The position numbers and the translations under genes are program-made. A DNA stretch of 64,000 nt from Roseibacillus persicicus. GTDB lineage: Bacteria > Verrucomicrobiota > Verrucomicrobiia > Verrucomicrobiales > Akkermansiaceae. Positions 17,020 to 26,783 of the stretch are shown one piece after another. The stretch is from assembly GCF_014651675.1 (NCBI RefSeq), contig NZ_BMXI01000012.1:62001-126000 (forward strand), written 5' to 3'. Positions within the stretch are counted from its first letter, which is position 1. Each line of letters begins with the position of its first letter. The notes below the pieces were generated by a model. It was not told the origin of the DNA and ran no database searches. It saw only the letters and a program-made list of their open reading frames with translations.

Positions 17020-19758
17020 GTGTTCGAACGCCCGGAATTCCTCATTCTCTTCCCCGCTCTTCTCGTTCTGGGATTTGTCTGGAAGCGCTTGCACCTCTTT
17101 CAGCCACTCAGGCTGGCGATTCTGGCGGTCCTCACCCTGCTTTTGGCCGATCCGCGAATCACGAAGCAGCAAAAGGCTCTGGACCTTTGGGTGCTGTTGG
17201 ACCGCTCGGAATCCACCGAAGATTTGGTCGACCAAAGCCTGCCGGAGTGGACCGAGCTTCTGGAGGACTCCAAGCCGACTCGCAAAGACCGCCTCCGCTA
17301 TATTGATTATGCCGCCGAGGTCATCGAGCAGGAACAGAACGACCGGGCTGTTTATACGGGTTCGCGCAAACTCACCCGCACGGGTCTGGCCATCCAGAAC
17401 GCGCTGGCGCTGGCCGAGAGTGACCGGCCCTCACGGGTGCTGGTGTTTTCGGACGGTTTTGCAACCGAATCCCTGGCCTCTGCAACTGCCAAGCTGAAGG
17501 CGCAGGGAGTCCCACTGGACTACCGCTTGGTTCGTGACGAGACCGCTGACGACTATTCCATCTCGCGCTTCACCATTCCTTCGCGTGCCCAGACGGGCGA
17601 ACCCTTTGTCATCGGCATCACCGTTCGCGGGGCGGAGGACCGGGAGATCCCGTTGAAAATCTATCGCAATGACGCCCTCCTCAGCGACACGCGGGTCACC
17701 TTGATCAACGGAGTGGCGAAAACCGAGTTCACCGACCGCTTGGCCCGCACGGGCTCCTACCAATACCGGGCCGAAATCGTCCCCGCCGCTGCCGAACCTG
17801 CCATCGAGGACGCGCACCCCGGCAACAATTCCACCGACCGCTGGATCCAGATCACAGGAGGTCCACGCGTTCTTTTGGTTACCAAATACAATCCCGATCC
17901 TCTGGAGAAAGTCCTCGCCAACCAGAGCTATTCTCTGGAGGTCGTGCGCGACTCTTCCAAGCTCCGGGTTGGACAACTCGCTGGAGCTAAAGCAGTCATC
18001 TTCAACAATGTCCCAGCCTTCGAGATTCCCGGCGACTTTCTCGACGCAATTCCCTTTTACGTCGAAGAACAAGGCGGAGGCTTCCTCATGGCCGGCGGCA
18101 AACAGTCCTTCGGTTCAGGAGGCTATTATCAATCTGCCATCGACGATCTTCTCCCGATCTCGATGGAGCTGAAGAACGAGCACCGCAAGCTTGCGGTCGC
18201 CATGGCCGTCGTCATCGACCGCTCCGGCTCCATGTCCATGACCGTAAACGGTGGCGGCAAGCCCATCACCAAGATGCAATTGGCCAACAACGGAACTGCC
18301 GAGGCCATCAAGCTTCTGGGAGCAATGGACGAAATCGCCATTTTAGCCGTCGACTCGGAGCCCCACAACATCGTCAAGCTCACCCAAATCGGAAACAAAA
18401 AGAACGACCTCATGGGCAAGGCCCGCCGCATGCAGTCCCAAGGCGGAGGGATCTATGTCTATCGAGGGCTGAAGGCCGCTTGGGACCAGCTCAAGAAATC
18501 CAAGGTCGGCACCAAACACATCATTCTATTCTCCGATGCCGCCGACTCCGAGGAGCCCGGGGATTACAAAAATCTTCTCAAGGAAATGGATGCGGCGGGA
18601 GCTACGGTCTCCGTGATTGGTCTGGGCTCCAAGACAGACCCCGATGCAAGACTGTTAGAAGACATCGCCAAGCTGGGAAATGGTCGCATGTTCTTCACCG
18701 ACCGCCCCCTTTCCATCCCCAAGCTCTTTGCGCAAGAGACCGTGACCATCGCGCGCTCGGCTTTCCTAACAGACCCTATCAAGACCCAGCCTACTGGCCG
18801 CGGGGCCGAGATTTTTCAACGCCAAGTCAACTGGTTGCCTGCGGTGGACGGTTACAATCTTTCCTACGCCCGCCCCGACGCGACCACCTCCCTGGTCGCG
18901 CAAGATGAATACCTCGCCCCCCTGGTGGCGCACGCCCGTCGTGGACTCGGACGCACGATGGCAATCTCCTTCCCTCTGGGTGGGGAATTCTCGCAGCGCA
19001 CCCGCGACTGGGATGGCTACGGCAATTTTCTCCAGTCTGTCGGCAATTGGATTGCCGGAGATGCGATTCCACCCGGCCTGGGCATGCGCAACCGTCTGGA
19101 AGGCACCACCCTGACCCTGGACTTGCTCTATGATCTGGATGAATGGACCGAGCGCTTCTCGCAGAGTCCCCCTACCATCAAAATGCTCGACGGCTATGGA
19201 GGCGGCGAGCCTTATGAAGTGACGTGGAAAAGACTGGCTCCGGGTCACTTCACCCTCACTCGCGAACTGGAGGAAGGCTCTGTGGTGCGGGGGTCCATTC
19301 AGGCTGGACGCCACGCCCTCCCCTTCGGCCCTCTGGCGGTCGGTTCTTCGACAGAATGGACCTTCGACGCAGACCGTCTCGCCGAGCTCCGCGCTGCATC
19401 AGCAGCAACTGGAGGACGCGAGCTCATCGACCTGTCAAAGGCTTGGCTACGCCCTCCCGCAAGCTATGCCACCGACCTCCGTATTCCACTCGTCGTCATC
19501 GCGCTACTGCTCATGCTCCTGGACGCTTTGATCTCACGCATGGGCTGGACTTTACCGCAATTCGCTTTGCCTCAGGGCAAGGTCGTCAAGACCCGCGAGG
19601 TCACCCAAGCATCCACGGCGCCGACAAGCGAATCAGCCTCCGCCAAGCCGACCTCCCGGCCTCTTCCCGACGAGACCTCCAGTTCCACCGGGGCCCCACC
19701 CCCCACCTCACCAACGGGCCGCACTTCGCGCTTTGACCGGGCGAAGCGTCGCAAGTAG
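17020..19758 (+). CDS. Large VWA-domain membrane protein
   Basis: This 912-residue protein starts at GTG. Two N-terminal helices (PEFLILFPALLVLGF and LRLAILAVLTLLLA) give the BatA/BatB-like opening. They are followed by a first degenerate VWA-like region (LWVLLDRSES), an Ig-like stretch, a glutamine-amidotransferase-like fold region (about 285-380), then a canonical VWA domain with MIDAS D-R-S-G-S at residues 400-404. One more membrane helix (about 828-848) precedes a Ser/Thr/Pro-rich, basic tail. Such proteins are found near MoxR/Bat genes and are thought to act in envelope assembly or chaperoning. It may be linked in function with the Bat-like fusion at the left edge. Confidence 0.85.
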   Translation: MFERPEFLILFPALLVLGFVWKRLHLFQPLRLAILAVLTLLLADPRITKQQKALDLWVLLDRSESTEDLVDQSLPEWTELLEDSKPTRKDRLRYIDYAAEVIEQEQNDRAVYTGSRKLTRTGLAIQNALALAESDRPSRVLVFSDGFATESLASATAKLKAQGVPLDYRLVRDETADDYSISRFTIPSRAQTGEPFVIGITVRGAEDREIPLKIYRNDALLSDTRVTLINGVAKTEFTDRLARTGSYQYRAEIVPAAAEPAIEDAHPGNNSTDRWIQITGGPRVLLVTKYNPDPLEKVLANQSYSLEVVRDSSKLRVGQLAGAKAVIFNNVPAFEIPGDFLDAIPFYVEEQGGGFLMAGGKQSFGSGGYYQSAIDDLLPISMELKNEHRKLAVAMAVVIDRSGSMSMTVNGGGKPITKMQLANNGTAEAIKLLGAMDEIAILAVDSEPHNIVKLTQIGNKKNDLMGKARRMQSQGGGIYVYRGLKAAWDQLKKSKVGTKHIILFSDAADSEEPGDYKNLLKEMDAAGATVSVIGLGSKTDPDARLLEDIAKLGNGRMFFTDRPLSIPKLFAQETVTIARSAFLTDPIKTQPTGRGAEIFQRQVNWLPAVDGYNLSYARPDATTSLVAQDEYLAPLVAHARRGLGRTMAISFPLGGEFSQRTRDWDGYGNFLQSVGNWIAGDAIPPGLGMRNRLEGTTLTLDLLYDLDEWTERFSQSPPTIKMLDGYGGGEPYEVTWKRLAPGHFTLTRELEEGSVVRGSIQAGRHALPFGPLAVGSSTEWTFDADRLAELRAASAATGGRELIDLSKAWLRPPASYATDLRIPLVVIALLLMLLDALISRMGWTLPQFALPQGKVVKTREVTQASTAPTSESASAKPTSRPLPDETSSSTGAPPPTSPTGRTSRFDRAKRRK

Positions 19759-19770
19759 CTCTCTAAAAAA

Positions 19771-19805
19771 ATAAGGCCACCGAATCGGTGACCTTATCGA
19801 AAAAA
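19771..19805 (-). terminator. Terminator, mainly for the DUF481 gene
   Basis: A 12-bp stem with one mismatch (19771-19782 with 19786-19797, ATAAGG-C-CACCG) has a 3-base loop. The minus-strand side ends in TTTTTTT, so it terminates the minus-strand barrel gene. It also lies 12 nt after the VWA gene and may work weakly in both directions. Confidence 0.75.
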
Positions 19806-19825
19806 GAACAGTAAGCGGCAGCCTG

Positions 19826-21343
19826 TTAGAACTGCACTGCGATTCCGGAGGTCAGCGTCAAATCGTCTTTCTCCAAACCGGCAGCGGGCTGGTTGTCATA
19901 CACGTAAGTTCCCGCCAAACGCCAAGAAAGATGGCTCGTGATGTCCGCATCCAAATACGCATTGAAGGTATAGAGCGTGTTATCAAAATCGTTCGGGTCG
20001 GCATCAGCTACCAGCGACTGGTTGAAGGTCAGACGGGGCCCAATATTCCAAGTGAACCTCTCCGCAGCCCGTAGGGCGAAGTAACTGTCTTCCACCCCGG
20101 CGACTTCTTCGAAGACATAAGCCGGACCTCCTTCGAGCGCGAGGGTCATACGCTCATTCTTGATGAGGTAGTAGCCCAAGAGCGCATTGGGCGTCAGTCG
20201 GTAACTGACTTGCGCGATATCATCTCGCAGGAACCCCAAGCCAGCGCCAAGATACAGCCGTTCATTCAACAGACGATTGTATCGCGCCGAGGCCGCGAGA
20301 GCATCGGACGAGGTGGTGCTGTCAGTCTCGCCATAGGAATAGGCCGCACTCAGAAAGAACTCGTTGCTGGCGGACCGGTAAGCCGTGTCGTAGGCAAGCG
20401 AGGCCTGCAAGCTGTCGGAGTTTCCTTTCGCCAATGACAAGCCCAGTGCTGCCGTCGTCACCCATCCCATTGCGGGGTCTCCCGGAGCGGCATCAGCAGG
20501 CTTCAAGGTTCGCCGGCCTTCCGCTTCGGGTTCGGGAAACCCTCCCAAAGAGTATGAAAGACCAAAGAGGAGAGCGATGTCGTCTTCTCCTTTCCCTGCC
20601 GTTGGAGTGCTATCGAAAAGGTAACGCAGACTGGTGCGCACCGCCCATCGCTCAGTCAAAAGAGTGTCGATACCCGCGTCCACGGTGAGAAAATAGTCGC
20701 CAAAGTCCTCCATGCGGGGAGTGAATACTGCGTTCTGCCAAATCTTGGAACGCGAGTTCAGTTGATGCTCAAAGTGTTGGCCAAAACGAATGGTGGTGAA
20801 GTTTTCGCTCTGTCCCCCCTGTTGTTCCCAGCCATAACCTGGCCCGACCTCAAAGGAGAGTTTGGTCCGGTCGTTCTTTATCAAATGATAACCAAGAACC
20901 CCCGCCAGATCGACCCGGTAGTCCACATCCGCAAGCTCGTCGGAATAGTAGGACGCCGCCAGCCCCAGATAAATCCGGTCGGTGAGAAGCCGTTGCCCCT
21001 GCGCGAAAACTCGCAACGAATCAGTAGCAGCCACCCCATCATTCTCGGAATAAAGATAGTCAGCGCCAACGAGCCCCTCCCAGACTGTTCCCTCATAGGT
21101 TGCGAGCCCCTGCAAGGAGTAAGCCATGCTATCGGAATTGCCCTGAGCAAGAGCCATATTGGCCGCCGCAGTGACGTCCCAAGGACTCCCGACGGACCCG
21201 GCCCCGCCCAAATTACTGGCGAAGTCGCCCGAGTTCGTGCCGCCATCGCCATTGAGGGGACCGAAAGCCGAGGTGCCGGCGAATACCGGAAGGATGCTCG
21301 CCAACGGCAAGACTGTCAGAATTGATTTGGTTTTTGTAGCCAT
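19826..21343 (-). CDS. Tandem DUF481 outer-membrane beta-barrel protein
   Basis: The 505-residue protein has a signal peptide (LTVLPLASILPVFAG) and two copies of a DUF481 (YdiY-like) barrel, about residues 50-255 and 290-505. Both copies run in the same order: W-x-V/T-T-A-A-x-x-x-L-A-x-G-N-S-D-S, a RLLxxRLYLG strand, V-x-YR-x-x-x-x-x-LGYxLIKN, a GPxYxxE strand, and a terminal strand LRYLFDSTPTAGKGEDD or GTYVYDNQPAAGLEKDD. The protein ends in Phe, typical of outer-membrane barrels. Family members are usually single barrels of about 250 residues. Function unknown, perhaps a porin or envelope structure protein. It is divergent from dnaG. Confidence 0.88.
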   Translation of the reverse strand: MATKTKSILTVLPLASILPVFAGTSAFGPLNGDGGTNSGDFASNLGGAGSVGSPWDVTAAANMALAQGNSDSMAYSLQGLATYEGTVWEGLVGADYLYSENDGVAATDSLRVFAQGQRLLTDRIYLGLAASYYSDELADVDYRVDLAGVLGYHLIKNDRTKLSFEVGPGYGWEQQGGQSENFTTIRFGQHFEHQLNSRSKIWQNAVFTPRMEDFGDYFLTVDAGIDTLLTERWAVRTSLRYLFDSTPTAGKGEDDIALLFGLSYSLGGFPEPEAEGRRTLKPADAAPGDPAMGWVTTAALGLSLAKGNSDSLQASLAYDTAYRSASNEFFLSAAYSYGETDSTTSSDALAASARYNRLLNERLYLGAGLGFLRDDIAQVSYRLTPNALLGYYLIKNERMTLALEGGPAYVFEEVAGVEDSYFALRAAERFTWNIGPRLTFNQSLVADADPNDFDNTLYTFNAYLDADITSHLSWRLAGTYVYDNQPAAGLEKDDLTLTSGIAVQF

Positions 21344-21473
21344 CTTGAATGCCTCCTTTGGACTCCCCGCACCGGCAAAAAGTCATCATTGTTTTTGTTC
21401 TGACAATTCAGAGGATTTTTCATCTGCTAACCTTGCAAATCAGCGCCCCCAAGCGTTCAATCCTGACCCGCGC

Positions 21474-23273
21474 GTGGCCCAGATTCCTCCCGAAACCAAA
21501 GAGCTCATTCTTGCCCAGACCGACATCGTCGATCTGATCAACGGCTATGTTCCGTTGCGCCGTGCAGGTTCGGTCTTCAAAGCCAACTGCCCTTTTCATA
21601 CCGAAAAGACCCCGTCCTTCAACGTCAACCCCGCCATGCAGCGTTACAAGTGCTTCGGCTGCGGCGAGGGTGGTGACGCCATCTCATTCTTGATGAAGTT
21701 CAAGAACATGCCCTTCCCCGACGCCTTGCGGGAATTGGCGACCAAGGCTGGCGTGACCATCATCGAGGAAGTCGAGGATCCCGAAGCCATCCGCGCCAGA
21801 CAAATCCGCTCCAGACTGTTAGAGCTGCAGAACAAGGCGACCCGCTACATGCACGAACTCTTGCTCAGCCATCCCGACGCCGAACACGCTCGTGCGTATC
21901 TAAAAGGACGAGGTTATGGTAAAGAAATGGCTGAAAAATGGGAAGTTGGTTGGATGCCAGGCAACCCGCGTATGTTTTTGAACTGGGCCAAAGACGCGGG
22001 TTTTAGTGGACGCGAACTTTGCGGCACCGGCATGGCTTCGCAAAAAGACGAAGGGAATCCACGCGCGGGACTTTATGTGAGATTTCGCGACCGCTTGATG
22101 TTTCCGATTAAGAACGACTACGGAGACATTATCGGCTTTTCGGGTCGACAGCTGGTCGAGGACAAAAAGTCGGGCAAGTATGTCAATTCGCCGGAAACCG
22201 CTTTGTTTAAAAAGTCCCGTGTTTTCTTTGGCCTCGACAAGGCGCGTCGAGCAATAGGAAGAGAAAAGTTTGCTCTGATTACCGAGGGGCAAATTGATGT
22301 GATAGCCTGTCACGAGGCAGGGCTTGAGAACACGATAGGCACCATGGGCACCGCTACAACGCCGGACCATGCTCGCATGCTCAAACGCTACACCGAATCG
22401 GTCGTAGCTTGTTTCGACTCTGATTCCGCTGGTCACAAAGCCATTGCCAAGATCTTCAGCGAATGTGCCGCTCTTGGCCTAGAGGTTCGGGTCGCCACCC
22501 TGCCCGAGGGACAAGATCCCGACTCCCTCATCAAGTCGCAGGGCGTCGAGGCCTTCCGCGCCCTACTAGACAAAGCGAGTGGCTTCTTCGACTACCAGAT
22601 CGACCATGCCATCCTCACCAGCGACCTTTCCCAACCGGTCAAAAAGGCCAACCTCGCTCGCGACCTGGCCGTCTATCTCAAGAAGGTTGCCGAACCCGTC
22701 ACCCGCGACTCCCTGATGGCCCACTGCGCCACCCGCCTGGGTCTGGGACTGCCTGAATTCCGCGAAACCCTGAACCGCACCAAGGAAGAGCGCAGCTACG
22801 CGCCGAAAGACGATGGCGAACAGCAACGGGTCGAACCACGGGTCTACAACGACTCCGTGCTCCTCCTCTGCCTGCTGGCTCTCCAATCCATGGAGGTGCA
22901 GGACTGGCTTTGCGAGCAAACGGAAAGCCTCATCGAAACCCTGGCCAACCTGCCGGGCCAAGACACTTTGGTGCGCATTCTGGGACAACGCCCCGATCCC
23001 GCGCAACCTGCCTCGATCAATCGCTTTCTCGGCGAGTGCGAGCCGGCAGACAGCCTGACCCTGGCCTCCGCACTGGAGAAACCCGCTCCGCCCAATCCAC
23101 TGGAACATGCCATCCGGGAACTTAACCTCTTGTCACGCAAGTCATTGGAAAAACGACGAAGCGAAATTTCCTCCCAATTGCGCGATTCCAGCCTCGATTC
23201 AGCGCAAATTTTAGCCCTCATGACGGAGGCCAATGAAATCAGCAAGACACTACGAGACAGCAATAATCCTTGA
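21474..23273 (+). CDS. dnaG: DNA primase
   Basis: A 599-residue primase starting at GTG (21474), set by the usual opening IPPETKELILAQTDIVDLI. The CHC2 zinc site is C39-P-F-H42 with C60-F-G-C63. The Toprim core shows ITEGQIDVIACHEAG and VACFDSDSAGHKA. The C-terminal helicase-binding part (about 430-599) is weakly conserved. DnaG makes RNA primers for Okazaki fragments. It precedes rpoD by 119 nt, as in the classical macromolecular synthesis operon, but without rpsU. A patch at about nt 21895-22440 uses more A/T-ending codons than the rest of the gene. Confidence 0.97.
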   Translation: MAQIPPETKELILAQTDIVDLINGYVPLRRAGSVFKANCPFHTEKTPSFNVNPAMQRYKCFGCGEGGDAISFLMKFKNMPFPDALRELATKAGVTIIEEVEDPEAIRARQIRSRLLELQNKATRYMHELLLSHPDAEHARAYLKGRGYGKEMAEKWEVGWMPGNPRMFLNWAKDAGFSGRELCGTGMASQKDEGNPRAGLYVRFRDRLMFPIKNDYGDIIGFSGRQLVEDKKSGKYVNSPETALFKKSRVFFGLDKARRAIGREKFALITEGQIDVIACHEAGLENTIGTMGTATTPDHARMLKRYTESVVACFDSDSAGHKAIAKIFSECAALGLEVRVATLPEGQDPDSLIKSQGVEAFRALLDKASGFFDYQIDHAILTSDLSQPVKKANLARDLAVYLKKVAEPVTRDSLMAHCATRLGLGLPEFRETLNRTKEERSYAPKDDGEQQRVEPRVYNDSVLLLCLLALQSMEVQDWLCEQTESLIETLANLPGQDTLVRILGQRPDPAQPASINRFLGECEPADSLTLASALEKPAPPNPLEHAIRELNLLSRKSLEKRRSEISSQLRDSSLDSAQILALMTEANEISKTLRDSNNP

Positions 23274-23323
23274 CGAAGATCATACCTTTCTCCAAGAGTC
23301 TCGCCTTCGCGGGCTCCAGAGCT

Positions 23324-23332
23324 TGCTATAAT
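23324..23332 (+). promoter_or_regulatory. Extended -10 promoter for rpoD
   Basis: TGCTATAAT at 23324-23332 is a perfect extended -10 (TGn-TATAAT). The -35 region (CTTCGC area) is weak, as expected for an extended -10 promoter. It lies between dnaG and rpoD, 60 nt before the rpoD ATG, giving rpoD its own transcript besides read-through from dnaG. Confidence 0.65.
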
Positions 23333-23392
23333 AGGTGAATTGTAGCCATTCGCGAACGACTCACCCTTACTTCTCATCCTCCCAATATCATC

Positions 23393-25246
23393 ATGGCGAA
23401 AAAAAAGGTAGCTGCAAAAAAGACTCCCACTCCTACGGCTAAAAAGAAGACAGCTTCCAAAAAAACGAGCGCGACGAAGCCTGCAGCAAAAAAAACCGCC
23501 GCCAAGAAGCCTGCCGCTAAGAAAACGACTGCCGCAGACAAAAAAGCCGCTCCAAAGAAGGCGGCCAAGAAAGCAGCGGCTCCAGCCAAGGAAGAAGCCA
23601 ACGCTGCCAAGACGGAGGAAGCTCCAACCGGAAAGAGCCGGCTCGACTCCCCTGAGATTCAAGAAGTCATTCGCGAACTGATCAAGCTCGCCAAGGAGCA
23701 GGGCTACCTGACCCACGATGACGTCAACGACCTCCTGCCCAAGGACATGGTCGAGCCCTCCGACATCGAGGGAATCTACGAACGTCTCCGCAGCATGGAG
23801 TTCGACATCATCGACGCCTCCGATGTGGACCGCTTTAAAGATAAGAAGAGCGATGATGCCGCCAGTTCCGACGATGGAAAGACCGAGAAGCTCGATATCC
23901 TCGATGACCCCGTCCGCATGTATCTCAAGCAGATGGGCCAGGTTCCCCTGCTGACCCGTGAGCAAGAGGTGGAAATCTCCAAGCGCATCGAAGATGCCGA
24001 AATCAATGTTCAGAAGTATCTCCATCGCTTCGGCTACGTGGCCCAGTGCTATCTGGAACTCGCGCAAAAGCTGGAGCGCGGCAAAGAGCGCTTCGACCGG
24101 GTGATTCTCGACAAAAAGATCGAGAGCCGCGAGCGCTACATGAAGGTTCTGCCCAAGCTCTGCCTCTCCGTCCAGCAACTCCACGAGGAAACCTCAACGA
24201 TCTGGCGCAAACTTTCCGCCAAGAATCCCCGCGGCAAGAAAAAGCTGGAGGACCAGTTCGCCAAGAATCTCACCAACCTCGCCCGCCAGTACGGACGCTA
24301 CTACTACAAGCAGAAGGTCGTGGAGGACTTCTGCGACCAGGTGGACGACTACGAGACCAAGTTCTGGCGCTACACCCGCAAGGTCGAAGCCGGAGGCAAG
24401 GATGCCGATGAATTCGAGACCAAATTGCGCGAGATTCAACAGGAGACCTGGTGCACCAGCGAATCCTTCGAGCAAAACAAAAGCGACCTCCGCCACTGGA
24501 TGCGCGAAGCCCACAAGGCCAAGACCGAAATGGTCGAAGCCAACCTGCGTCTCGTGATTTCCATCGCGAAGAAATACACCAACCGCGGCCTTTCATTCCT
24601 GGACCTCATTCAGGAAGGCAACATGGGCCTCATGAAGGCGGTGGAAAAGTTCGAGTATCGTCGCGGTTACAAATTCTCAACCTACGCCACTTGGTGGATT
24701 CGTCAGGCCATCACCCGTTCCATTGCGGACCAGGCCCGGACAATCCGGATCCCGGTCCATATGATCGAGACCATCAACAAGCTGATGCGCGTGCAGAAGC
24801 AGTTGGTTCAGGAGTATGGTCGTGAGCCATCCCCCGACGAAATCGCGGAGGAGATTCACTTGCCCGTCGAGCGGGTGCGCGCCGTCCTCAAGATGGCCCA
24901 GCAGCCGATTTCGCTGCAGGCTCCCGTTGGCGATTCCGACGACACCTCCTTCGGAGACTTCATTGAGGATAAAGCCGCGGACAACCCGATGGAAGAAGCG
25001 GGCTTTGCGATGTTGAAGGACAAAATCATCGAAGTCCTCGACTCCCTCACCGAACGTGAGCGCGAAGTTCTCGAACAACGCTTTGGACTCAAGGACGGCT
25101 ACAGCCGCACCCTCGAAGAAGTCGGCCGTCAGTTCCAAGTAACCCGCGAACGAATTCGCCAGATCGAAGCCAAGGCCCTTCGTAAGATGCGCCACCCAAC
25201 CCGGATCCGGAAGTTGGAAGGCTTCATCGAGTTGCCAACCGACTAG
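23393..25246 (+). CDS. rpoD: Primary RNA polymerase sigma factor (RpoD) with histone-H1-like tail
   Basis: The 617-residue protein contains region 1.1 (about 82-145), region 1.2 ([29 protein letters not shown]), region 2 ([59 protein letters not shown]), region 3 and region 4 ([30 protein letters not shown]), all matching housekeeping sigma-70. The first about 78 residues are an added Lys/Ala/Pro tail of AKK and PAAKK repeats, like histone H1 or bacterial HctB-like proteins. The ATG at 23393 is the only reasonable start, followed at once by the Lys run. It ends before a strong terminator. Confidence 0.98.
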   Translation: MAKKKVAAKKTPTPTAKKKTASKKTSATKPAAKKTAAKKPAAKKTTAADKKAAPKKAAKKAAAPAKEEANAAKTEEAPTGKSRLDSPEIQEVIRELIKLAKEQGYLTHDDVNDLLPKDMVEPSDIEGIYERLRSMEFDIIDASDVDRFKDKKSDDAASSDDGKTEKLDILDDPVRMYLKQMGQVPLLTREQEVEISKRIEDAEINVQKYLHRFGYVAQCYLELAQKLERGKERFDRVILDKKIESRERYMKVLPKLCLSVQQLHEETSTIWRKLSAKNPRGKKKLEDQFAKNLTNLARQYGRYYYKQKVVEDFCDQVDDYETKFWRYTRKVEAGGKDADEFETKLREIQQETWCTSESFEQNKSDLRHWMREAHKAKTEMVEANLRLVISIAKKYTNRGLSFLDLIQEGNMGLMKAVEKFEYRRGYKFSTYATWWIRQAITRSIADQARTIRIPVHMIETINKLMRVQKQLVQEYGREPSPDEIAEEIHLPVERVRAVLKMAQQPISLQAPVGDSDDTSFGDFIEDKAADNPMEEAGFAMLKDKIIEVLDSLTEREREVLEQRFGLKDGYSRTLEEVGRQFQVTRERIRQIEAKALRKMRHPTRIRKLEGFIELPTD

Positions 25247-25272
25247 TCGCCTCTCACGAACCCAATTTTCAG

Positions 25273-25309
25273 GCCCGAACTGCAGCTCCTGCGGTTCGGG
25301 CTTTTGTTT
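25273..25309 (+). terminator. rpoD terminator
   Basis: GCCCGAAC (25273-25280) pairs with GTTCGGGC (25294-25301), with an inner GCAG/CTGC pairing, followed by TTTTGTTT. It lies 27 nt after the rpoD stop. Confidence 0.85.
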
Positions 25310-25326
25310 GCCTGGTAGGATCGCGC

Positions 25327-25935
25327 CTAGAAATTTTTCCGACCTTCAAAAGCTCTCGTCAAGGTCAGGTCATCAGCAAATTCCAGCCCACCCCCTGCCG
25401 GAAGCCCTTGCGCAAGACGGGTCACTTGACAGTTCTTTCCCCGAAGGACATCAGCAAGATAACTCGCCGTCGCTTCGCCTTCCACATCAGCACCCACCGC
25501 GAGGACGACCTCGACCGGCTCCGCACTGGCGGACACTCGTCTTACGAGTTCTCCAATTCGCAAATCCTCGGGAGTGACGTTGTCCAGCGGAGAAAGCTTT
25601 CCGCCCAAGCAATGGTAGCGTCCATTGAAGGCTCCGGAACGCTCGATTGGCAGCACCTCCGCCGGTTGCTCCACCACACAGAGCCGGGCGTCGTCCCGGC
25701 GCGTGTCATCACAAACCGAGCACCCTGTCGAGGTCGCGAAAAACCCGCACAAGGGGCAACTCCGCACCTCGGTCTTGGCGGTGTGAAGGGCAGCGGCAAG
25801 CTCCAGCGGATTGGCCCGCTCGTTCTGCAACAACCATATCGCGATCCGCTCCGCACTGCGTGGTCCCACTCCCGGCAAACGCTTCAGCTCACCGATCAAT
25901 TCGCCCACGACACCCGGATAGTCCACTCTCGCCAT
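25327..25935 (-). CDS. recR: Recombination mediator RecR
   Basis: A 202-residue protein with the helix-hairpin-helix LKRLPGVGPRSAERIAIWLL, the C4 zinc finger C-P-L-C...C-S-V-C, and the Toprim domain (LCVVEQPAEVLPIE, ending in VLAVGADVEGEATASYLAD). The C-terminal VTRLAQGLPAGGGLEFADDLTL is the conserved Walker-B-like end. RecR acts with RecO/RecF in loading RecA at gaps. In most bacteria it follows dnaX-ybaB; here it stands alone, convergent with rpoD. Confidence 0.97.
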   Translation of the reverse strand: MARVDYPGVVGELIGELKRLPGVGPRSAERIAIWLLQNERANPLELAAALHTAKTEVRSCPLCGFFATSTGCSVCDDTRRDDARLCVVEQPAEVLPIERSGAFNGRYHCLGGKLSPLDNVTPEDLRIGELVRRVSASAEPVEVVLAVGADVEGEATASYLADVLRGKNCQVTRLAQGLPAGGGLEFADDLTLTRAFEGRKNF

Positions 25936-25993
25936 TTCGGCAGTCTAGCGCATCCCCGCTTCGGTGCGAAAAAAACCTTCGTCAGAATCTCGA

Positions 25994-26761
25994 TTATCGC
26001 CGCCGTCGCCAAAGCCCCACCGCAGCGATTGAACAAAGAATTCCGCTCGCAGGTTCAGGAATGGCAGGAGGACTATAACCCAGCGCAAAGAAGACATCAT
26101 CCCCGGCCGCCCCAGCCGCAAAACCAGAGGGCATCTCGATGGTAACCTGCGAGCCCGAACCGCCGAAGTCTTTCAGATTGAAAAAGGCAACCCCGGACTC
26201 GCCATCATTGCCGCTGCCGGGTTGCAATTGGCCGTTCGTTGCATTCCACTCCATCGCTCCCGTAAGCGCGCCCGCGCCACCGTTCCAGCCCTGCATCCCC
26301 TGATACTCCAAGGGAACGTTTCTCGCTCCATCATTGGCGAGAATTCCCAAGGGACCGTGCTGGAAGCTGTCATCCCGGTAGAGACTTCCCACCGCAAGCC
26401 ACCAATCCCCGGGTTGACTGAGATCCAGCGTGATCGTCCACGAGGGTACCGAACCAATGGGAGCCACCCGCACTAAAAATCCGTCGACTGCACGGTCTCC
26501 CACCGTATTGGTCGGCACCAAGTCCCCGTCTTCCCATTGGACTCCGTCGAGGCGATTCGCGGTGCCAACTTCCAACGGGAATCCTGCCAAGACCGCCAAT
26601 GAAACTTCAGCAAGAACTGAGTCCGAATCGTCCAAGAGGAAGAAGTCACCATTTGTGACCCCGGAAGGAGTCAACCAGTCAACGGGCTCCGCCTGCGCCT
26701 GCACGCAGGGCAAGGCGGCAATGGAAACCTTTACCAAAAGAAACACCTGAATCGATTTCAT
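25994..26761 (-). CDS. PEP-CTERM sorting-domain protein
   Basis: The 255-residue protein has a signal peptide (VFLLVKVSIAALPCVQA) and a C-terminal PEP-CTERM signal: IPEPASG, a hydrophobic helix (ILCSIAAVGLW) and RRRR. The middle is a beta-rich, Asp/Gly/Asn-rich region with no motif I recognise. PEP-CTERM proteins are exported and processed by exosortase; no exosortase gene is in the window. It starts 22 nt after the stop of the giant gene on the same strand, so it is probably co-transcribed as the distal gene. Confidence 0.85.
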   Translation of the reverse strand: MKSIQVFLLVKVSIAALPCVQAQAEPVDWLTPSGVTNGDFFLLDDSDSVLAEVSLAVLAGFPLEVGTANRLDGVQWEDGDLVPTNTVGDRAVDGFLVRVAPIGSVPSWTITLDLSQPGDWWLAVGSLYRDDSFQHGPLGILANDGARNVPLEYQGMQGWNGGAGALTGAMEWNATNGQLQPGSGNDGESGVAFFNLKDFGGSGSQVTIEMPSGFAAGAAGDDVFFALGYSPPAIPEPASGILCSIAAVGLWRRRR

Positions 26762-26783
26762 AGGATTACTCTAACTGTTCGGC

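Noticed and set aside
19783-19785. Terminator of the VWA gene at 19771-19797
   Set aside because: The T-run lies on the minus-strand side, so it is assigned to the DUF481 gene, with at most weak plus-strand activity.
22844-24184. 446-residue open frame opposite dnaG-rpoD
   Set aside because: It lies fully antisense to two confidently identified genes, including the repetitive Lys tail, and has only low-complexity composition.
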